A DNA stretch of 64,000 nucleotides from Streptomyces sp. NBC_00390 (GTDB taxonomy: Bacteria > Actinomycetota > Actinomycetes > Streptomycetales > Streptomycetaceae): NCBI RefSeq assembly GCF_036057275.1, contig NZ_CP107945.1, positions 5,270,001-5,334,000 of the forward strand, given 5' to 3'. The translations under genes were made by a program, and so were the position numbers. The notes below the pieces were generated by a model. That model made no database searches. It was not told where the DNA came from and was given only the letters and a program-made list of their open reading frames with translations. Position 1 is the stretch's first letter; each line of letters begins with the position of its first letter. Below, piece by piece: positions 17,013 to 25,809 of this stretch.

Positions 17013-18797
17013 GTGACTACTACCGCCTCCCACCATCTCTCACCCGCCTTCCCCGGCCGTGCCCCCTGGGGTACGGCGGGCAAGCTGCGTGCCTGGCAGC
17101 AGGGCGCCATGGAGAGGTACCTCCAGGAGCAGCCCCGCGACTTCCTCGCCGTCGCCACGCCCGGCGCCGGCAAGACCACCTTCGCGCTCACCCTCGCCTC
17201 GTGGCTGCTGCACCACCATGTCGTGCAGCAGGTGACGGTCGTCGCACCGACGGAGCATCTGAAGAAGCAGTGGGCCGCCGCGGCGGCACGGATAGGCATC
17301 AAGCTCGACCCGGAGTACAGCGCGGGGCCGTTGAGCAAGGAGTACCACGGGGTCGCCGTGACGTACGCGGGCGTCGGCGTGCGGCCCATGCTGCACCGCA
17401 ACCGCTGCGAGCAGCGCAAGACCCTGGTGATCCTCGACGAGATCCACCACGCCGGTGACTCCAAGTCCTGGGGCGAGGCCTGCCTGGAGGCCTTCGACCC
17501 GGCGACCCGGCGTCTCGCCCTCACCGGTACGCCTTTCCGGTCCGACACCAACCCCATCCCCTTCGTCGCGTACGAAGAGGGCAACGACGGCATCCGAAGG
17601 TCGTCCGCCGACTACACCTACGGCTACGGCAACGCGCTCGGCGACGGTGTCGTCCGGCCGGTCATCTTCCTCTCGTACAGCGGCAACATGCGCTGGCGCA
17701 CCAAGGCCGGTGACGAGGTCGCCGCCCGCCTCGGCGAGCCCATGACCAAGGACGCGATCTCGCAGGCATGGCGCACCGCGCTCGACCCGCGCGGCGACTG
17801 GATGCCGAACGTGCTGCGCGCCGCCGACCAGCGGCTGACCGAGGTCAGGAAGGGCATCCCGGACGCGGGCGGGCTCGTCATCGCCTCCGACCAGGACTCG
17901 GCCCGCGCCTACGCCAAGCTGATCCGCGAGATCACGGGCACCCGCGCCACCCTCGTGCTCTCCGACGAAGCGGCGGCGTCCCGGCGCATCGAGGAGTTCA
18001 GCGACAGCACCGACCGCTGGATGGTCGCGGTCCGCATGGTGTCCGAGGGCGTCGACGTGCCACGCCTCGCGGTCGGCGTGTATGCGACGACCATTTCGAC
18101 CCCGCTGTTCTTCGCACAGGCCGTGGGCCGTTTCGTACGATCCCGGCGGCGTGGCGAGACCGCGTCCGTGTTCCTGCCGACGATCCCCGGCCTCCTCGGT
18201 TTCGCGAGCGAGATGGAGGTCGAGCGTGACCATGTGCTCGACAAGCCGAAGAAGGACGGGGAAGAGGACCCCTACGCCGAATCCGAGAAGGAGTTGGCGG
18301 AGGCCGAGAAGCAGCAGGACGAGGACACCGGCGAGCAGGACATGCTCCCCTTCGAGGCGCTGGAGTCCGACGCGGTCTTCGACCGGGTGCTGTACGACGG
18401 TGCCGAGTTCGGCATGCAGGCGCACCCCGGCAGCGAGGAGGAGCAGGACTACCTCGGCATCCCGGGGCTGCTCGAACCCGACCAGGTGCAGCTGCTGCTG
18501 CAGAAGCGGCAGGCGCGGCAGATCGCGCACAGCCGCAAGAAGCCGGACGCCGAGGCGGACCTGCTGGAGCTGCCCGCCGAACGGCGGCCGGTGGTCTCCC
18601 ACAAGGAGCTGCTCGAGCTGCGCAAGCAGCTGAACACGATGGTCGGGGCGTATGTGCACCAGAGCGGCAAACCGCACGGTGTGATCCACACCGAGCTGCG
18701 GCGGGTGTGCGGCGGCCCGCCCAGCGCGGAGGCGACGGCGGGTCAGATCCGGGAGCGGATCAAGAAGGTCCAGGAGTGGGCCACCCGGATGCGCTGA
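17013..18797 (+). CDS. DEAD/DEAH-box superfamily 2 helicase
   Basis: A 594-residue cytoplasmic SF2 ATPase. Walker A is ATPGAGKTTF near residue 47. Motif II is DEIHH near residue 141, and motif III is LTGTPFRSD. Motif V/VI elements in the second RecA domain include MVSEGVDVPRLAVGVYAT and AVGRFVRSRR with its arginine finger. An acidic linker (about 405-450) precedes a helical C-terminal region. The GTG at 17013 follows CCGGAGA. It resembles UvrB/type III restriction-like helicases common in Streptomyces. No nuclease gene is adjacent, so a defence role is not supported. Confidence 0.9.
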   Translation: MTTTASHHLSPAFPGRAPWGTAGKLRAWQQGAMERYLQEQPRDFLAVATPGAGKTTFALTLASWLLHHHVVQQVTVVAPTEHLKKQWAAAAARIGIKLDPEYSAGPLSKEYHGVAVTYAGVGVRPMLHRNRCEQRKTLVILDEIHHAGDSKSWGEACLEAFDPATRRLALTGTPFRSDTNPIPFVAYEEGNDGIRRSSADYTYGYGNALGDGVVRPVIFLSYSGNMRWRTKAGDEVAARLGEPMTKDAISQAWRTALDPRGDWMPNVLRAADQRLTEVRKGIPDAGGLVIASDQDSARAYAKLIREITGTRATLVLSDEAAASRRIEEFSDSTDRWMVAVRMVSEGVDVPRLAVGVYATTISTPLFFAQAVGRFVRSRRRGETASVFLPTIPGLLGFASEMEVERDHVLDKPKKDGEEDPYAESEKELAEAEKQQDEDTGEQDMLPFEALESDAVFDRVLYDGAEFGMQAHPGSEEEQDYLGIPGLLEPDQVQLLLQKRQARQIAHSRKKPDAEADLLELPAERRPVVSHKELLELRKQLNTMVGAYVHQSGKPHGVIHTELRRVCGGPPSAEATAGQIRERIKKVQEWATRMR

Positions 18798-19126
18798 GGA
18801 GCCGACTGCCGAACAGGCGCAATACGGTGCGTAGTAGGGCATGCCGCACCGGGTGTCCGGGACCGGTGAGCCGGGTGCGGCGAGGCCTCACGGCGGCGCA
18901 GCGTACCCGGTGAGAGGCCGCACCGCCCGGATTCTGGACGAGGGCTTCCGCTGAGCGGTGCCGGTCGCTACTGTCCCCGCAATGCAAACGCCCCGTGGCA
19001 GCGCCGCCGCGGAGCGCAGTCGGTGTGCTCTTGCCTGCCGGCGGCCTCTGGGTGCGTCGCCGATGGGACCGGTGCCGCTGTTTCTTTCGGAGGACCGCCG
19101 TCACTCACTCCGAAGGAGGGGGCGCT
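18798..19126. other. Intergenic region before the IclR regulator
   Basis: No gene is supported. A GC-rich imperfect hairpin (arms near 18843-18850 and 18873-18881) may terminate the helicase transcript. The right side has GGAGG-rich sequence forming the ribosome site of the regulator. Confidence 0.5.
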
Positions 19127-19768
19127 GTGACCGCGGAAACGTCTCAGACGCTCGACCGGGGACTACGTGTCCTCAAGCTGCTCGCCGATACCGACCACGG
19201 GCTGACCGTCACCGAGTTGTCCAACAGACTCGGCGTCAACCGCACCGTCGTCTACCGTCTGCTCGCCACGCTCGAGCAGCATGCCCTCGTCCGGCGTGAC
19301 CTCGGGGGTCGCGCCAGGGTGGGACTCGGCGTGCTGCGTCTCGGCCGGCAGGTGCATCCGCTCGTACGCGAGGCAGCGTTGCCCGCGCTGCGCTCGCTTG
19401 CCGAGGACATAGGGGCGACGGCTCATCTCACGCTGGTCGACGGCGCGGACGCCCTCGCGGTCGCCGTCGTCGAACCGACCTGGACGGACTACCACGTCGC
19501 CTACCGGGCCGGGTTCCGGCACCCGCTGGACCGGGGGGCGGCCGGCAAAGCGATCCTCGCGGCCCGGCAGGCCAAGAACCCCGAGCCCGGCTACACGCTC
19601 ACCCACGGCGAACTCGAGGCGGGCGCGAGCGGCGCGGCCGCGGCACTGGTCGGCGTGACCGGGATCGAGGGCAGCGTGGGAGTGGTGATGCTCGCGGACT
19701 CCGTCCCGGAACGGGTCGGCCCCCGTGTCGTCGACGCCGCCCGCGAGGTGGCGGACGCACTGCGCTGA
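19127..19768 (+). CDS. IclR-family transcriptional regulator
   Basis: A 213-residue regulator. The N-terminal winged helix-turn-helix is LTVTELSNRLGVNRTVVYRL (residues about 26-45). The effector-binding domain follows from about 75, containing RHPLDRGAAGKAIL. The GTG at 19127 follows GAAGGAGGGGG. It is slightly shorter than the usual 240-270 residues, mainly at the effector domain. No divergent metabolic gene flanks it, so the target is unknown. Confidence 0.88.
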   Translation: MTAETSQTLDRGLRVLKLLADTDHGLTVTELSNRLGVNRTVVYRLLATLEQHALVRRDLGGRARVGLGVLRLGRQVHPLVREAALPALRSLAEDIGATAHLTLVDGADALAVAVVEPTWTDYHVAYRAGFRHPLDRGAAGKAILAARQAKNPEPGYTLTHGELEAGASGAAAALVGVTGIEGSVGVVMLADSVPERVGPRVVDAAREVADALR

Positions 19769-19993
19769 CGGGGCGGCGTCGCTTGTCGCCGCCCGGCGGA
19801 GGACGCCCGGTCACGCCGGGCGTCTCGCCGCTTCCGGGCACCGGACTCCGCACCCGGGCAAGGACGTTCCATCCCAGCCCCGTGCGTCGCTGTGCGGCTT
19901 CGGTGGTCTCGGCCGCGTGCCTGCGGCGACGGGTGTGCGGCCCCGCTGGTCTCGGCCCCGCGTCCTCGGCGCCCCGGCAGCTACATTGACTCC

Positions 19994-20782
19994 GTGCTCT
20001 CCAGTCTCACGCGCTCCCGTGCCCTCGCCGTCTGCGCCCTGCCCATTGCCGCGCTGGTCGCCGTCGCGGGGTTCGCGCCGCTGCCGTTCGTCGTGGCCGA
20101 GCCCGGCATGACCGCGAACGTGCTCGGTGAGCACCGGGGCAAACCGGTCGTCACCATCTCCGGCGCACCCACCCGTACCACCGAGGGCGCACTGCGGATG
20201 ACCACCATCCTGGCGACCGGACCGTCCGCCGAGGTCGGGCTCGGCGACGTGATCGACGGCTGGTTCCGTACGGACCAGGCGATCCTGCCGCGTGAATCCG
20301 TCTATCCGGCCGGCCAGTCCGACAAGGAGGTCGAGCGGCGCAACGTCAAGGACATGGAGGAGTCCCAGGACGACGCGACCCGTGCCGCGCTCTCCTACCT
20401 CGACGAGGACCCGGCCAAGGTGAAGGTCACCCTTCATCTCGCCGACGTCGGCGGGCCCAGCGCGGGGCTGCTGTTCTCGCTCGGGATCATCGACAAGCTG
20501 GACGGCAACGGCAAGGGCGGCGACCTCACCGGCGGACGCAGCATCGCCGGCACCGGCACGATCACTGCCGACGGCAAGGTGGGCGAGGTCGGCGGTGTGT
20601 CCCTGAAGACCCAGGCGGCCAAGCGGGACGGGGCGACCGTCTTCCTCGTCCCCGAGGGAGAGTGCTCCGACGCCCGGGCCGAGCTCCCCGAAGGGCTGCG
20701 GCTGATCCCGGTCACCACCCTCAACGGCGCGGTCGAGTCACTTCGGGCTCTGGACACGGGCGGGAAGGTTCCGAGCTGCTGA
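19994..20782 (+). CDS. Membrane-anchored S16 (Lon-type) serine protease-like protein
   Basis: A 262-residue protein with one N-terminal membrane segment (about 9-30) and an extracytoplasmic region. The C-terminal part is a Lon proteolytic domain without an ATPase. Ser156 in GGPSAGLLFS and Lys205 in GGVSLKTQAA fit the Ser-Lys dyad. The PDZ domain usual in the YlbL family is not evident; residues 60-130 fill the space instead. The GTG start is chosen because the hydrophobic segment follows directly. Substrate unknown. Confidence 0.82.
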   Translation: MLSSLTRSRALAVCALPIAALVAVAGFAPLPFVVAEPGMTANVLGEHRGKPVVTISGAPTRTTEGALRMTTILATGPSAEVGLGDVIDGWFRTDQAILPRESVYPAGQSDKEVERRNVKDMEESQDDATRAALSYLDEDPAKVKVTLHLADVGGPSAGLLFSLGIIDKLDGNGKGGDLTGGRSIAGTGTITADGKVGEVGGVSLKTQAAKRDGATVFLVPEGECSDARAELPEGLRLIPVTTLNGAVESLRALDTGGKVPSC

Positions 20783-20799
20783 CCTCCCGGCGGCCGTCC

Positions 20800-21113
20800 A
20801 TCTCCCGCCAGCACGGGAAAGCCGCCGGTGCGAGTTCGCCAGGAAGTACAGCCCGCCGAGCGTGAGCAGCGCCGCCGTCAGGCCCGCCTGCTCGATCACA
20901 AAGCCTGCCGCCAGTCCCCCCAGCGGGGTGGTCATCAGGACACCCTTTGCCGGGGCTTCCCGTGATCTGCAGGGCGAACCACGGGACACCGATGAGCGTG
21001 AGGGAGTTGTCGGTGATCGATACGGCGTTGGCGGTCAGTACGGCGGCGAGCGGGCCGCCGCGGACCGCACCCGCCGCGGCCTCCCGCGGGTCGTGTCCCC
21101 CCTGCCCCCTCAT
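20800..21113 (-). pseudogene. Internally deleted, frameshifted MFS transporter remnant
   Basis: Reading leftwards from the ATG at 21113, the frame gives an MFS first helix (AAVLTANAVSITDNSLTLIG, then VPWFALQITGSP). Near 20945 it changes frame and jumps to a typical last-helix sequence (PLGGLAAGFVIEQAGL). About 300 residues of a normal 400-residue transporter are missing. The ATG overlaps the stop of the small gene upstream (ATGA), so the intact ancestor was probably translationally coupled. It is a decayed gene, not a functional small protein. Confidence 0.78.
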
Positions 21114-21283
21114 GCCAGGCGGGTGGTGCCCACCGGCGCCTGCTGGACCAGACGCAGACCCAACTGGACGAGTGTCCACCCCACTTGGGTACGCAGCGGC
21201 TCACGCGGCAGCCGGCGGGCGGCTGCCGTGCGGAGCTCCTCGCCGCGCAGCTCGTGCAGATACAGATGTATGTCGGCGTGCAT
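21110..21283 (-). CDS. Small conserved-looking protein between ArsR regulator and MFS remnant
   Basis: A 57-residue protein, MHADIHLYLHELRGEELRTA at the N-terminus, rich in Leu, Arg and Glu and probably helical. A ribosome site (AGGAC just before the ATG, with GAGGGG further up) precedes it. Its stop overlaps the ATG of the MFS remnant. I do not recognise a domain. The setting (ArsR regulator upstream, transporter downstream) suggests an accessory role in that module. Confidence 0.55.
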   Translation of the reverse strand: MHADIHLYLHELRGEELRTAAARRLPREPLRTQVGWTLVQLGLRLVQQAPVGTTRLA

Positions 21284-21299
21284 GTCCTGATGTCCCCTC

Positions 21300-21380
21300 G
21301 TTCGGTGGAGCGCTGAGTGGTGTGCACGTAACGCGGTGGAGCGCAAAGTGGCGTGCACGTCATTCGGTGGAGCGCGGAAA
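21300..21380. repeat. Three imperfect direct repeats at the 3' end of the ArsR gene
   Basis: The motif CGGTGGAGCGC followed by AGTGGCGTGCACGT-like sequence occurs three times with a period of about 30 bp. The copy nearest 21370 is the end of the ArsR coding sequence (…AFPRSTE); the other two lie past its stop. Confidence 0.75.
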
Positions 21381-21983
21381 GGCGTGCAAGTGCATACGGA
21401 CCTGGGCGGCGCCCTCGGTGTCAGGGCCGGGAGCGAGGGCCCGGTAGCTCTCGATGAGTGCGTGCACCTTCTCGTTGAGCTCGTGGGCCTGTTCGGGCGT
21501 CAGGCGCAGGGTGAAGTCGCTCATGTCGGAGCTGCGCCGCCACACGTCCGGCCAGTCCCGCGCGGTGGCGAGCCAGGTGGCGATCTCCTGGGCGTGGATG
21601 TTCGCGATCTCGTGGATGAAGAAGTCGGCGGCCCCGCGCACTTCGGGGTCGGGGTCGGTGTAGAGCGATTCGTCGAAGGCCGTCCCTTCCGCCCCGGCCT
21701 TCCACCACCGCTCCCTGCCCTTGCCGCGCTCAGGGTCGTCCTCGACGAAGCCGTGGGCGGCGAGCTGGCGCAGGTGATAGCTGGTGGCGCCACTGGACTC
21801 GCCCAGCCTGTCGGCCAGTTGGGAGGCCGTGGCGGGACCGTCGTGGCGCAGGGTGGAGAGCAGGCGCATCCGCAGGGGGTGCGCGAGACCGCGCAGGGAG
21901 CGCGGGTCGAGTGTGCGGTATTCGCGTGGTGCGGGCGTGTGGTCCTCGGGTGGTGCGGGTGTGCGGTCCTCGTTCTCGGCCAT
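21360..21983 (-). CDS. ArsR/helix-turn-helix family transcriptional regulator
   Basis: A 207-residue protein. A winged helix at residues about 20-95 carries LAHPLRMRLLSTLRHDGPAT and the recognition segment GESSGATSYHLRQLAAHG. The C-terminal half is helical and probably binds a ligand or dimerises. The ATG at 21983 is preferred to an upstream TTG at 22004. It heads a minus-strand group with the small gene and the MFS remnant. TTGCAAAG-type motifs cover its promoter, consistent with autoregulation. Confidence 0.88.
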   Translation of the reverse strand: MAENEDRTPAPPEDHTPAPREYRTLDPRSLRGLAHPLRMRLLSTLRHDGPATASQLADRLGESSGATSYHLRQLAAHGFVEDDPERGKGRERWWKAGAEGTAFDESLYTDPDPEVRGAADFFIHEIANIHAQEIATWLATARDWPDVWRRSSDMSDFTLRLTPEQAHELNEKVHALIESYRALAPGPDTEGAAQVRMHLHAFPRSTE

Positions 21984-22045
21984 GATGCAAAGGTAGCCTT
22001 GCAAAGAAGTCGTTGCAACGCTTTTTGCAAAGATTCCTTTGCGAC
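21984..22045. promoter_or_regulatory. Cluster of TGCAAAG motifs over the ArsR promoter
   Basis: Four TGCAA-type sites occur in about 60 bp, including the inverted repeat GCAAAGATTCCTTTGC (6-base arms, 4-base spacer) and TGCAAAGG…CCTTGCA next to the start codon. This looks like a multi-site operator for the adjacent regulator. Confidence 0.65.
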
Positions 22046-22062
22046 TGTTCGTCGGCCCCGGC

Positions 22063-22539
22063 TCAGACCTCCCGGTCCCTGGCCGCCTGCTCCACGAGCG
22101 GGATGATCCGCAGCGGAACCGGGTTCTCCATCACGATCGCCGTGGAGGCCCGCACGATGCCCTCGAAGCCGACCACCCGGTCGATCACCCGCTGCAGATC
22201 CGCGTTGGAGCGGGCGACGAGCCGGCAGAGCATGTCGCCGTGGCCGGTGGTCGTGTGCAGCTCGAGCACCTCGGGCACGGTCGCCAGATGCGCCCGTACG
22301 TCCGCACCCTGGCCCTGTTTGATCTCCAGCGTCGCGAACGCCGTGACCGGATAGCCGAGAGCGGCCGGGTCGACATCCGGCCCGAACCCGCGGATGACGC
22401 CGTTCGACTGAAGGCGGTCCAGCCGCGCCTGGACCGTCCCGCGGGCCACGCCCAGCCGCCGGGACGCCTCCAGTACGCCGATGCGCGGTTCGCGCGCCAG
22501 CAGCATGATGAGCCTGCCGTCCAGATGATCGATCGCCAT
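22063..22539 (-). CDS. Lrp/AsnC-family transcriptional regulator
   Basis: A 158-residue regulator. The N-terminal helix-turn-helix (about 5-50) includes VLEASRRLGVARGTVQARLD. The C-terminal RAM domain (about 70-145) includes LHTTTGHGDMLCRLVARSNA, the ligand-sensing region of Lrp proteins. It is divergent from hpd with about 120 bp between the starts. Control of tyrosine breakdown through hpd is therefore likely. Confidence 0.92.
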   Translation of the reverse strand: MAIDHLDGRLIMLLAREPRIGVLEASRRLGVARGTVQARLDRLQSNGVIRGFGPDVDPAALGYPVTAFATLEIKQGQGADVRAHLATVPEVLELHTTTGHGDMLCRLVARSNADLQRVIDRVVGFEGIVRASTAIVMENPVPLRIIPLVEQAARDREV

Positions 22540-22660
22540 GGCGTCTCCCGAGTGGTCATCCTGTACAGAACGCCCCTACATCCTGCATTCGGTCTGCGCA
22601 TATTGACCAGTCGGGAGGCGAACTATTGCGCACCTTGTGGATGGGGTGGAGTCTGCCCAC

Positions 22661-23806
22661 ATGACTGAGACCATCGATCACCACCCGACCACCGAGCGCG
22701 AGGCCGATCCCTTCCCGGTGAAGGGCATGGACGCGGTCGTCTTCGCCGTCGGCAATGCCAAGCAGGCCGCGCACTACTACTCCACGGCCTTCGGCATGAA
22801 GCTGGTCGCCTACTCCGGACCGGAGAACGGCAGCCGCGAGACGGCCAGTTACGTGCTCACCAACGGCGCGGCCCGCTTTGTCCTCACCTCCGTGATCAAG
22901 GCGTCCACCGACTGGGGCCACTTCCTCGCCGAGCATGTCGCCGAACACGGCGACGGTGTCGTCGACCTGGCCATCGAGGTGCCGGACGCCTACGCGGCCT
23001 ACAAGTACGCCACCGAGCACGGCGCCACCGGCATCACCGAGCCGTACGAGATCAAGGACGACCACGGGGTTGTCGTCCTTGCCGCCATCGCCACGTACGG
23101 CACGACGCGCCACACGCTCGTCGACCGCTCCCGTTACGAGGGCCCGTACCTTCCCGGCTTCGTGGCCGCCGACCCGATCGTCGAGCCGCCCGCCAAGCGC
23201 ACCTTCCAGGCCATCGACCACTGCGTGGGCAATGTCGAGCTCGGCAGGATGAACGAGTGGGTCGCGTTCTACAACAAGGTCATGGGCTTCACCAACATGA
23301 AGGAGTTCGTGGGCGACGACATCGCCACCGAGTACTCCGCCCTGATGTCGAAGGTCGTCGCCGACGGCACGCTGAAGGTGAAGTTCCCGATCAACGAGCC
23401 GGCGATCGCCAAGAAGAAGTCGCAGATCGACGAGTACCTGGAGTTCTACAACGGTGCCGGTGTGCAGCACATCGCGCTCGCCACGAACGACATCGTCGCC
23501 ACCGTGCGTGCCATGCGTGCCGGGGGGGTGCAGTTCCTGGACACCCCCGACTCGTACTACGACACCCTCGGCGAGTGGGCCGGTGAGACCCGCGTGCCCG
23601 TCGAGACGCTGCGCGAGCTGAAGATCCTGGTCGACCGTGACGAGGACGGCTACCTGCTGCAGATCTTCACCAAGCCGGTCCAGGACCGCCCGACCGTCTT
23701 CTTCGAGATGATCGAGCGCCACGGCTCGATGGGCTTCGGCAAGGGCAACTTCAAGGCCCTGTTCGAGGCGATCGAGCGCGAGCAGGCCAAGCGCGGCAAC
23801 CTGTAG
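22661..23806 (+). CDS. hpd: 4-hydroxyphenylpyruvate dioxygenase
   Basis: Converts 4-hydroxyphenylpyruvate to homogentisate in tyrosine catabolism, using Fe(II) and O2. The protein has 381 residues and two vicinal-oxygen-chelate halves. Iron ligands are His187 (IDHCVGNV), His270 (GVQHIAL) and Glu349 (FFEMIERHGS). The C-terminal GFGKGNFKALFEAIEREQ is the conserved lid helix. The ATG at 22661 is chosen over one at 22637 because MTE begins the usual Streptomyces form. A perfect palindromic terminator follows. Confidence 0.97.
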   Translation: MTETIDHHPTTEREADPFPVKGMDAVVFAVGNAKQAAHYYSTAFGMKLVAYSGPENGSRETASYVLTNGAARFVLTSVIKASTDWGHFLAEHVAEHGDGVVDLAIEVPDAYAAYKYATEHGATGITEPYEIKDDHGVVVLAAIATYGTTRHTLVDRSRYEGPYLPGFVAADPIVEPPAKRTFQAIDHCVGNVELGRMNEWVAFYNKVMGFTNMKEFVGDDIATEYSALMSKVVADGTLKVKFPINEPAIAKKKSQIDEYLEFYNGAGVQHIALATNDIVATVRAMRAGGVQFLDTPDSYYDTLGEWAGETRVPVETLRELKILVDRDEDGYLLQIFTKPVQDRPTVFFEMIERHGSMGFGKGNFKALFEAIEREQAKRGNL

Positions 23807-23826
23807 CACCGGCCGGTCCCGTCACC

Positions 23827-23855
23827 GCGGCCCCACGGATCATCCGTGGGGCCGC
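23827..23855. terminator. Hairpin terminator after hpd
   Basis: Perfect 14-bp inverted repeat (23827-23840 and 23842-23855) centred on one base, about 20 bp past the hpd stop. No T-run follows, as is common in Streptomyces. It lies between convergent genes and may serve both. Confidence 0.75.
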
Positions 23856-23909
23856 ACGACTGCCGAGGGACGGCGGCGGCGCACAAGGCGACGGGCACCG
23901 GCTCTCGCG

Positions 23910-25700
23910 TCAGTTGCCGACAGGTGCCGCGGGCGACGCGGCGGATCCCGGTACGGAACCCGCCGCGCCCGCCGGTCCGGCGTCGGAGCGGGCGGGCTGC
24001 TCCGGGTGGATCGGCGCGGCCGTCCTGGCCGATCCCGGCGGCGCGGTGGACGTGCCCGGCGCAGATGTCCCCGGGCTGCCCGGAGCGGCCGCCGCGGACG
24101 GCGGCACCGGGGAAGAGGACTGCGCGGGAGCCGGCTCCGGAGTCCCCGGCTGCGGGCTCACGCCCGCCGTTCCGGACTGCCCGTCCGTGGCCTCACCCGA
24201 GCCCGAGCCCGGCCCCGGCTCCCTGCCGGACCCCTCCTGCGGCCGCCCGGCCGCCTCTTCCCCCGACGGCTCGCGCGATTCCTGGTCCTTCTTGTCCAGC
24301 GTGAACTCACCGTCGGCGTCGTCGCCGAACATGTCGTCCGGCCCACCCGCGGGGGGCTCGCCGAGTGCCTTCAGCGCCTCCCTGGCCCGCGGTGCGAAGA
24401 GAGGCGAGAAGTCCGGGTTGATCCGCAGTGCCTCCTCCAGATGCCGTCGCGCCGGACCGTAGTCCTCCAGCGCCCGCTCGATCTGCCCCCGGTGGTACGC
24501 GAACAGCGCGCTGCGCATGCCCGGCGCCGCCACCGGCTTCAGGAACGGCAGTGCCTCCTTCGGACGGTCCGCCTTGTGCAGGGCCCAGGCCATCGCGTCC
24601 GCCACGTACATGCTCCGGTGCCCGCTCCGCCACTCGGCCTGGAGCATGCGCACCGCCTCCTGCGGATCGCCGTGGTCCGCCTCGAGGCGCGCCAGGACCA
24701 GATCGTTGTCGACTCCGTCGTCGGCCGCGTCCTCGACCAGCTCGCGCAGCCGCTCGTACTGCGTCGTCGCGTCCCCGTCCAGGCCCATCGACTCGTACAA
24801 CTCGCCCAGTTCCAGAGCGTATTCGGGCAACGGCACCTGGGAGAGCGCCTCCTGGTAGTCGCGGACGGCCTCGTCGGTGCGCCCCAGGGCCGCGAGCGCC
24901 CTGGCCCGGCCCGCCCACGAGCGGTGGCTCTCCGGCGAGGCGTCCAGCGCCGCCGAGAAGGTGCGCACGGCCTCGGCGGGCTCGCCCCGCTCCCACACCA
25001 GCTCGCCCAGCTGGTGCAGTGCCGCCGCTCGAGCCACCGGGGTCGCGGCCTTCGCCGCCGCGTCGTACGCCAGCGCCGCCGCGTCCTCGCGCCGGCCGCG
25101 CACCCAGTAGATCTGCGTTTCACGCTCCAGCACCTGCGGGCCCGAGCTGAGCTTGCGCAGTGTGTCCAGCGACCTGCCCGCGGCCTTGTGGTCGCCGAGC
25201 CCGCTGTAGGCGTCGATCAGCACCGCATGCGCCCGCCAGCGCCTCGGCTTCTGCCGGACCGCGCTCTCGCCCAGGGTGCGCGCCGCCGCGAAGTCGTGCC
25301 GGGCGGCGGCCAGCGCCGCGAGACCGATCAGCGCATCCGTGTTGCCCTCCTTGGCCGGCAGCACATCGAGCGAGCGCTTCAGTGCGTGCTCCGCCTTCGG
25401 GTACTGCTCCGAATCCGCGAGCCGCGAGCCCCGCTCCACATACGCGGCCCCCAGTACCGCCCACGACTCGTCGTCGCGGGGGTGATCGCTGACCCACCGT
25501 TCACGGTCGGCGATGAGCGCGGACAGATCGGGCAGGGAGGCGGGGACGCCCGTGCCCGCCGCCGCCCTCGCCCGCGTCACCGCCCCAGGCGAGGGACGCG
25601 GGTTGTCGCCCCAACCGGGCGCGAGCAGGACCACCCCGGTCACCAGCGTCGCGCCGACCAGCGTGCTGACTGCCGCTTTCTTCAGGGTTTCGCTCTTCAT
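23910..25700 (-). CDS. Membrane-anchored tetratricopeptide-repeat protein
   Basis: About 596 residues. An N-terminal hydrophobic segment (about 8-30, STLVGATLVTGVVLLAPGWG) acts as signal anchor. A TPR solenoid runs from about 60 to 420, with units such as HLEEALRINPDFSPLFAPRA and AVRDYQEALSQVPLPEYALE. The last 150 residues are a Pro/Ser/Gly/Ala/Glu-rich tail, probably disordered and outside the membrane. The ATG at 25700 is chosen; a GTG at 25709 is also possible. It probably scaffolds protein contacts; the partner is unknown. Confidence 0.85.
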   Translation of the reverse strand: MKSETLKKAAVSTLVGATLVTGVVLLAPGWGDNPRPSPGAVTRARAAAGTGVPASLPDLSALIADRERWVSDHPRDDESWAVLGAAYVERGSRLADSEQYPKAEHALKRSLDVLPAKEGNTDALIGLAALAAARHDFAAARTLGESAVRQKPRRWRAHAVLIDAYSGLGDHKAAGRSLDTLRKLSSGPQVLERETQIYWVRGRREDAAALAYDAAAKAATPVARAAALHQLGELVWERGEPAEAVRTFSAALDASPESHRSWAGRARALAALGRTDEAVRDYQEALSQVPLPEYALELGELYESMGLDGDATTQYERLRELVEDAADDGVDNDLVLARLEADHGDPQEAVRMLQAEWRSGHRSMYVADAMAWALHKADRPKEALPFLKPVAAPGMRSALFAYHRGQIERALEDYGPARRHLEEALRINPDFSPLFAPRAREALKALGEPPAGGPDDMFGDDADGEFTLDKKDQESREPSGEEAAGRPQEGSGREPGPGSGSGEATDGQSGTAGVSPQPGTPEPAPAQSSSPVPPSAAAAPGSPGTSAPGTSTAPPGSARTAAPIHPEQPARSDAGPAGAAGSVPGSAASPAAPVGN

Positions 25701-25809
25701 GGCGCTCACTGTGCGTCAGCGGAATGTCAATACGAAGAACACACTCGGGGCTGCCCGGCGGAACGCACACGGGTTCACACCGATGGCCCCTGGTGTCAGG
25801 CTGAAGGAC

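Noticed and set aside
17013..18797. Helicase as part of a defence island
   Set aside because: No nuclease, methylase or other defence gene is adjacent; the Doc pair upstream is separated and self-contained.
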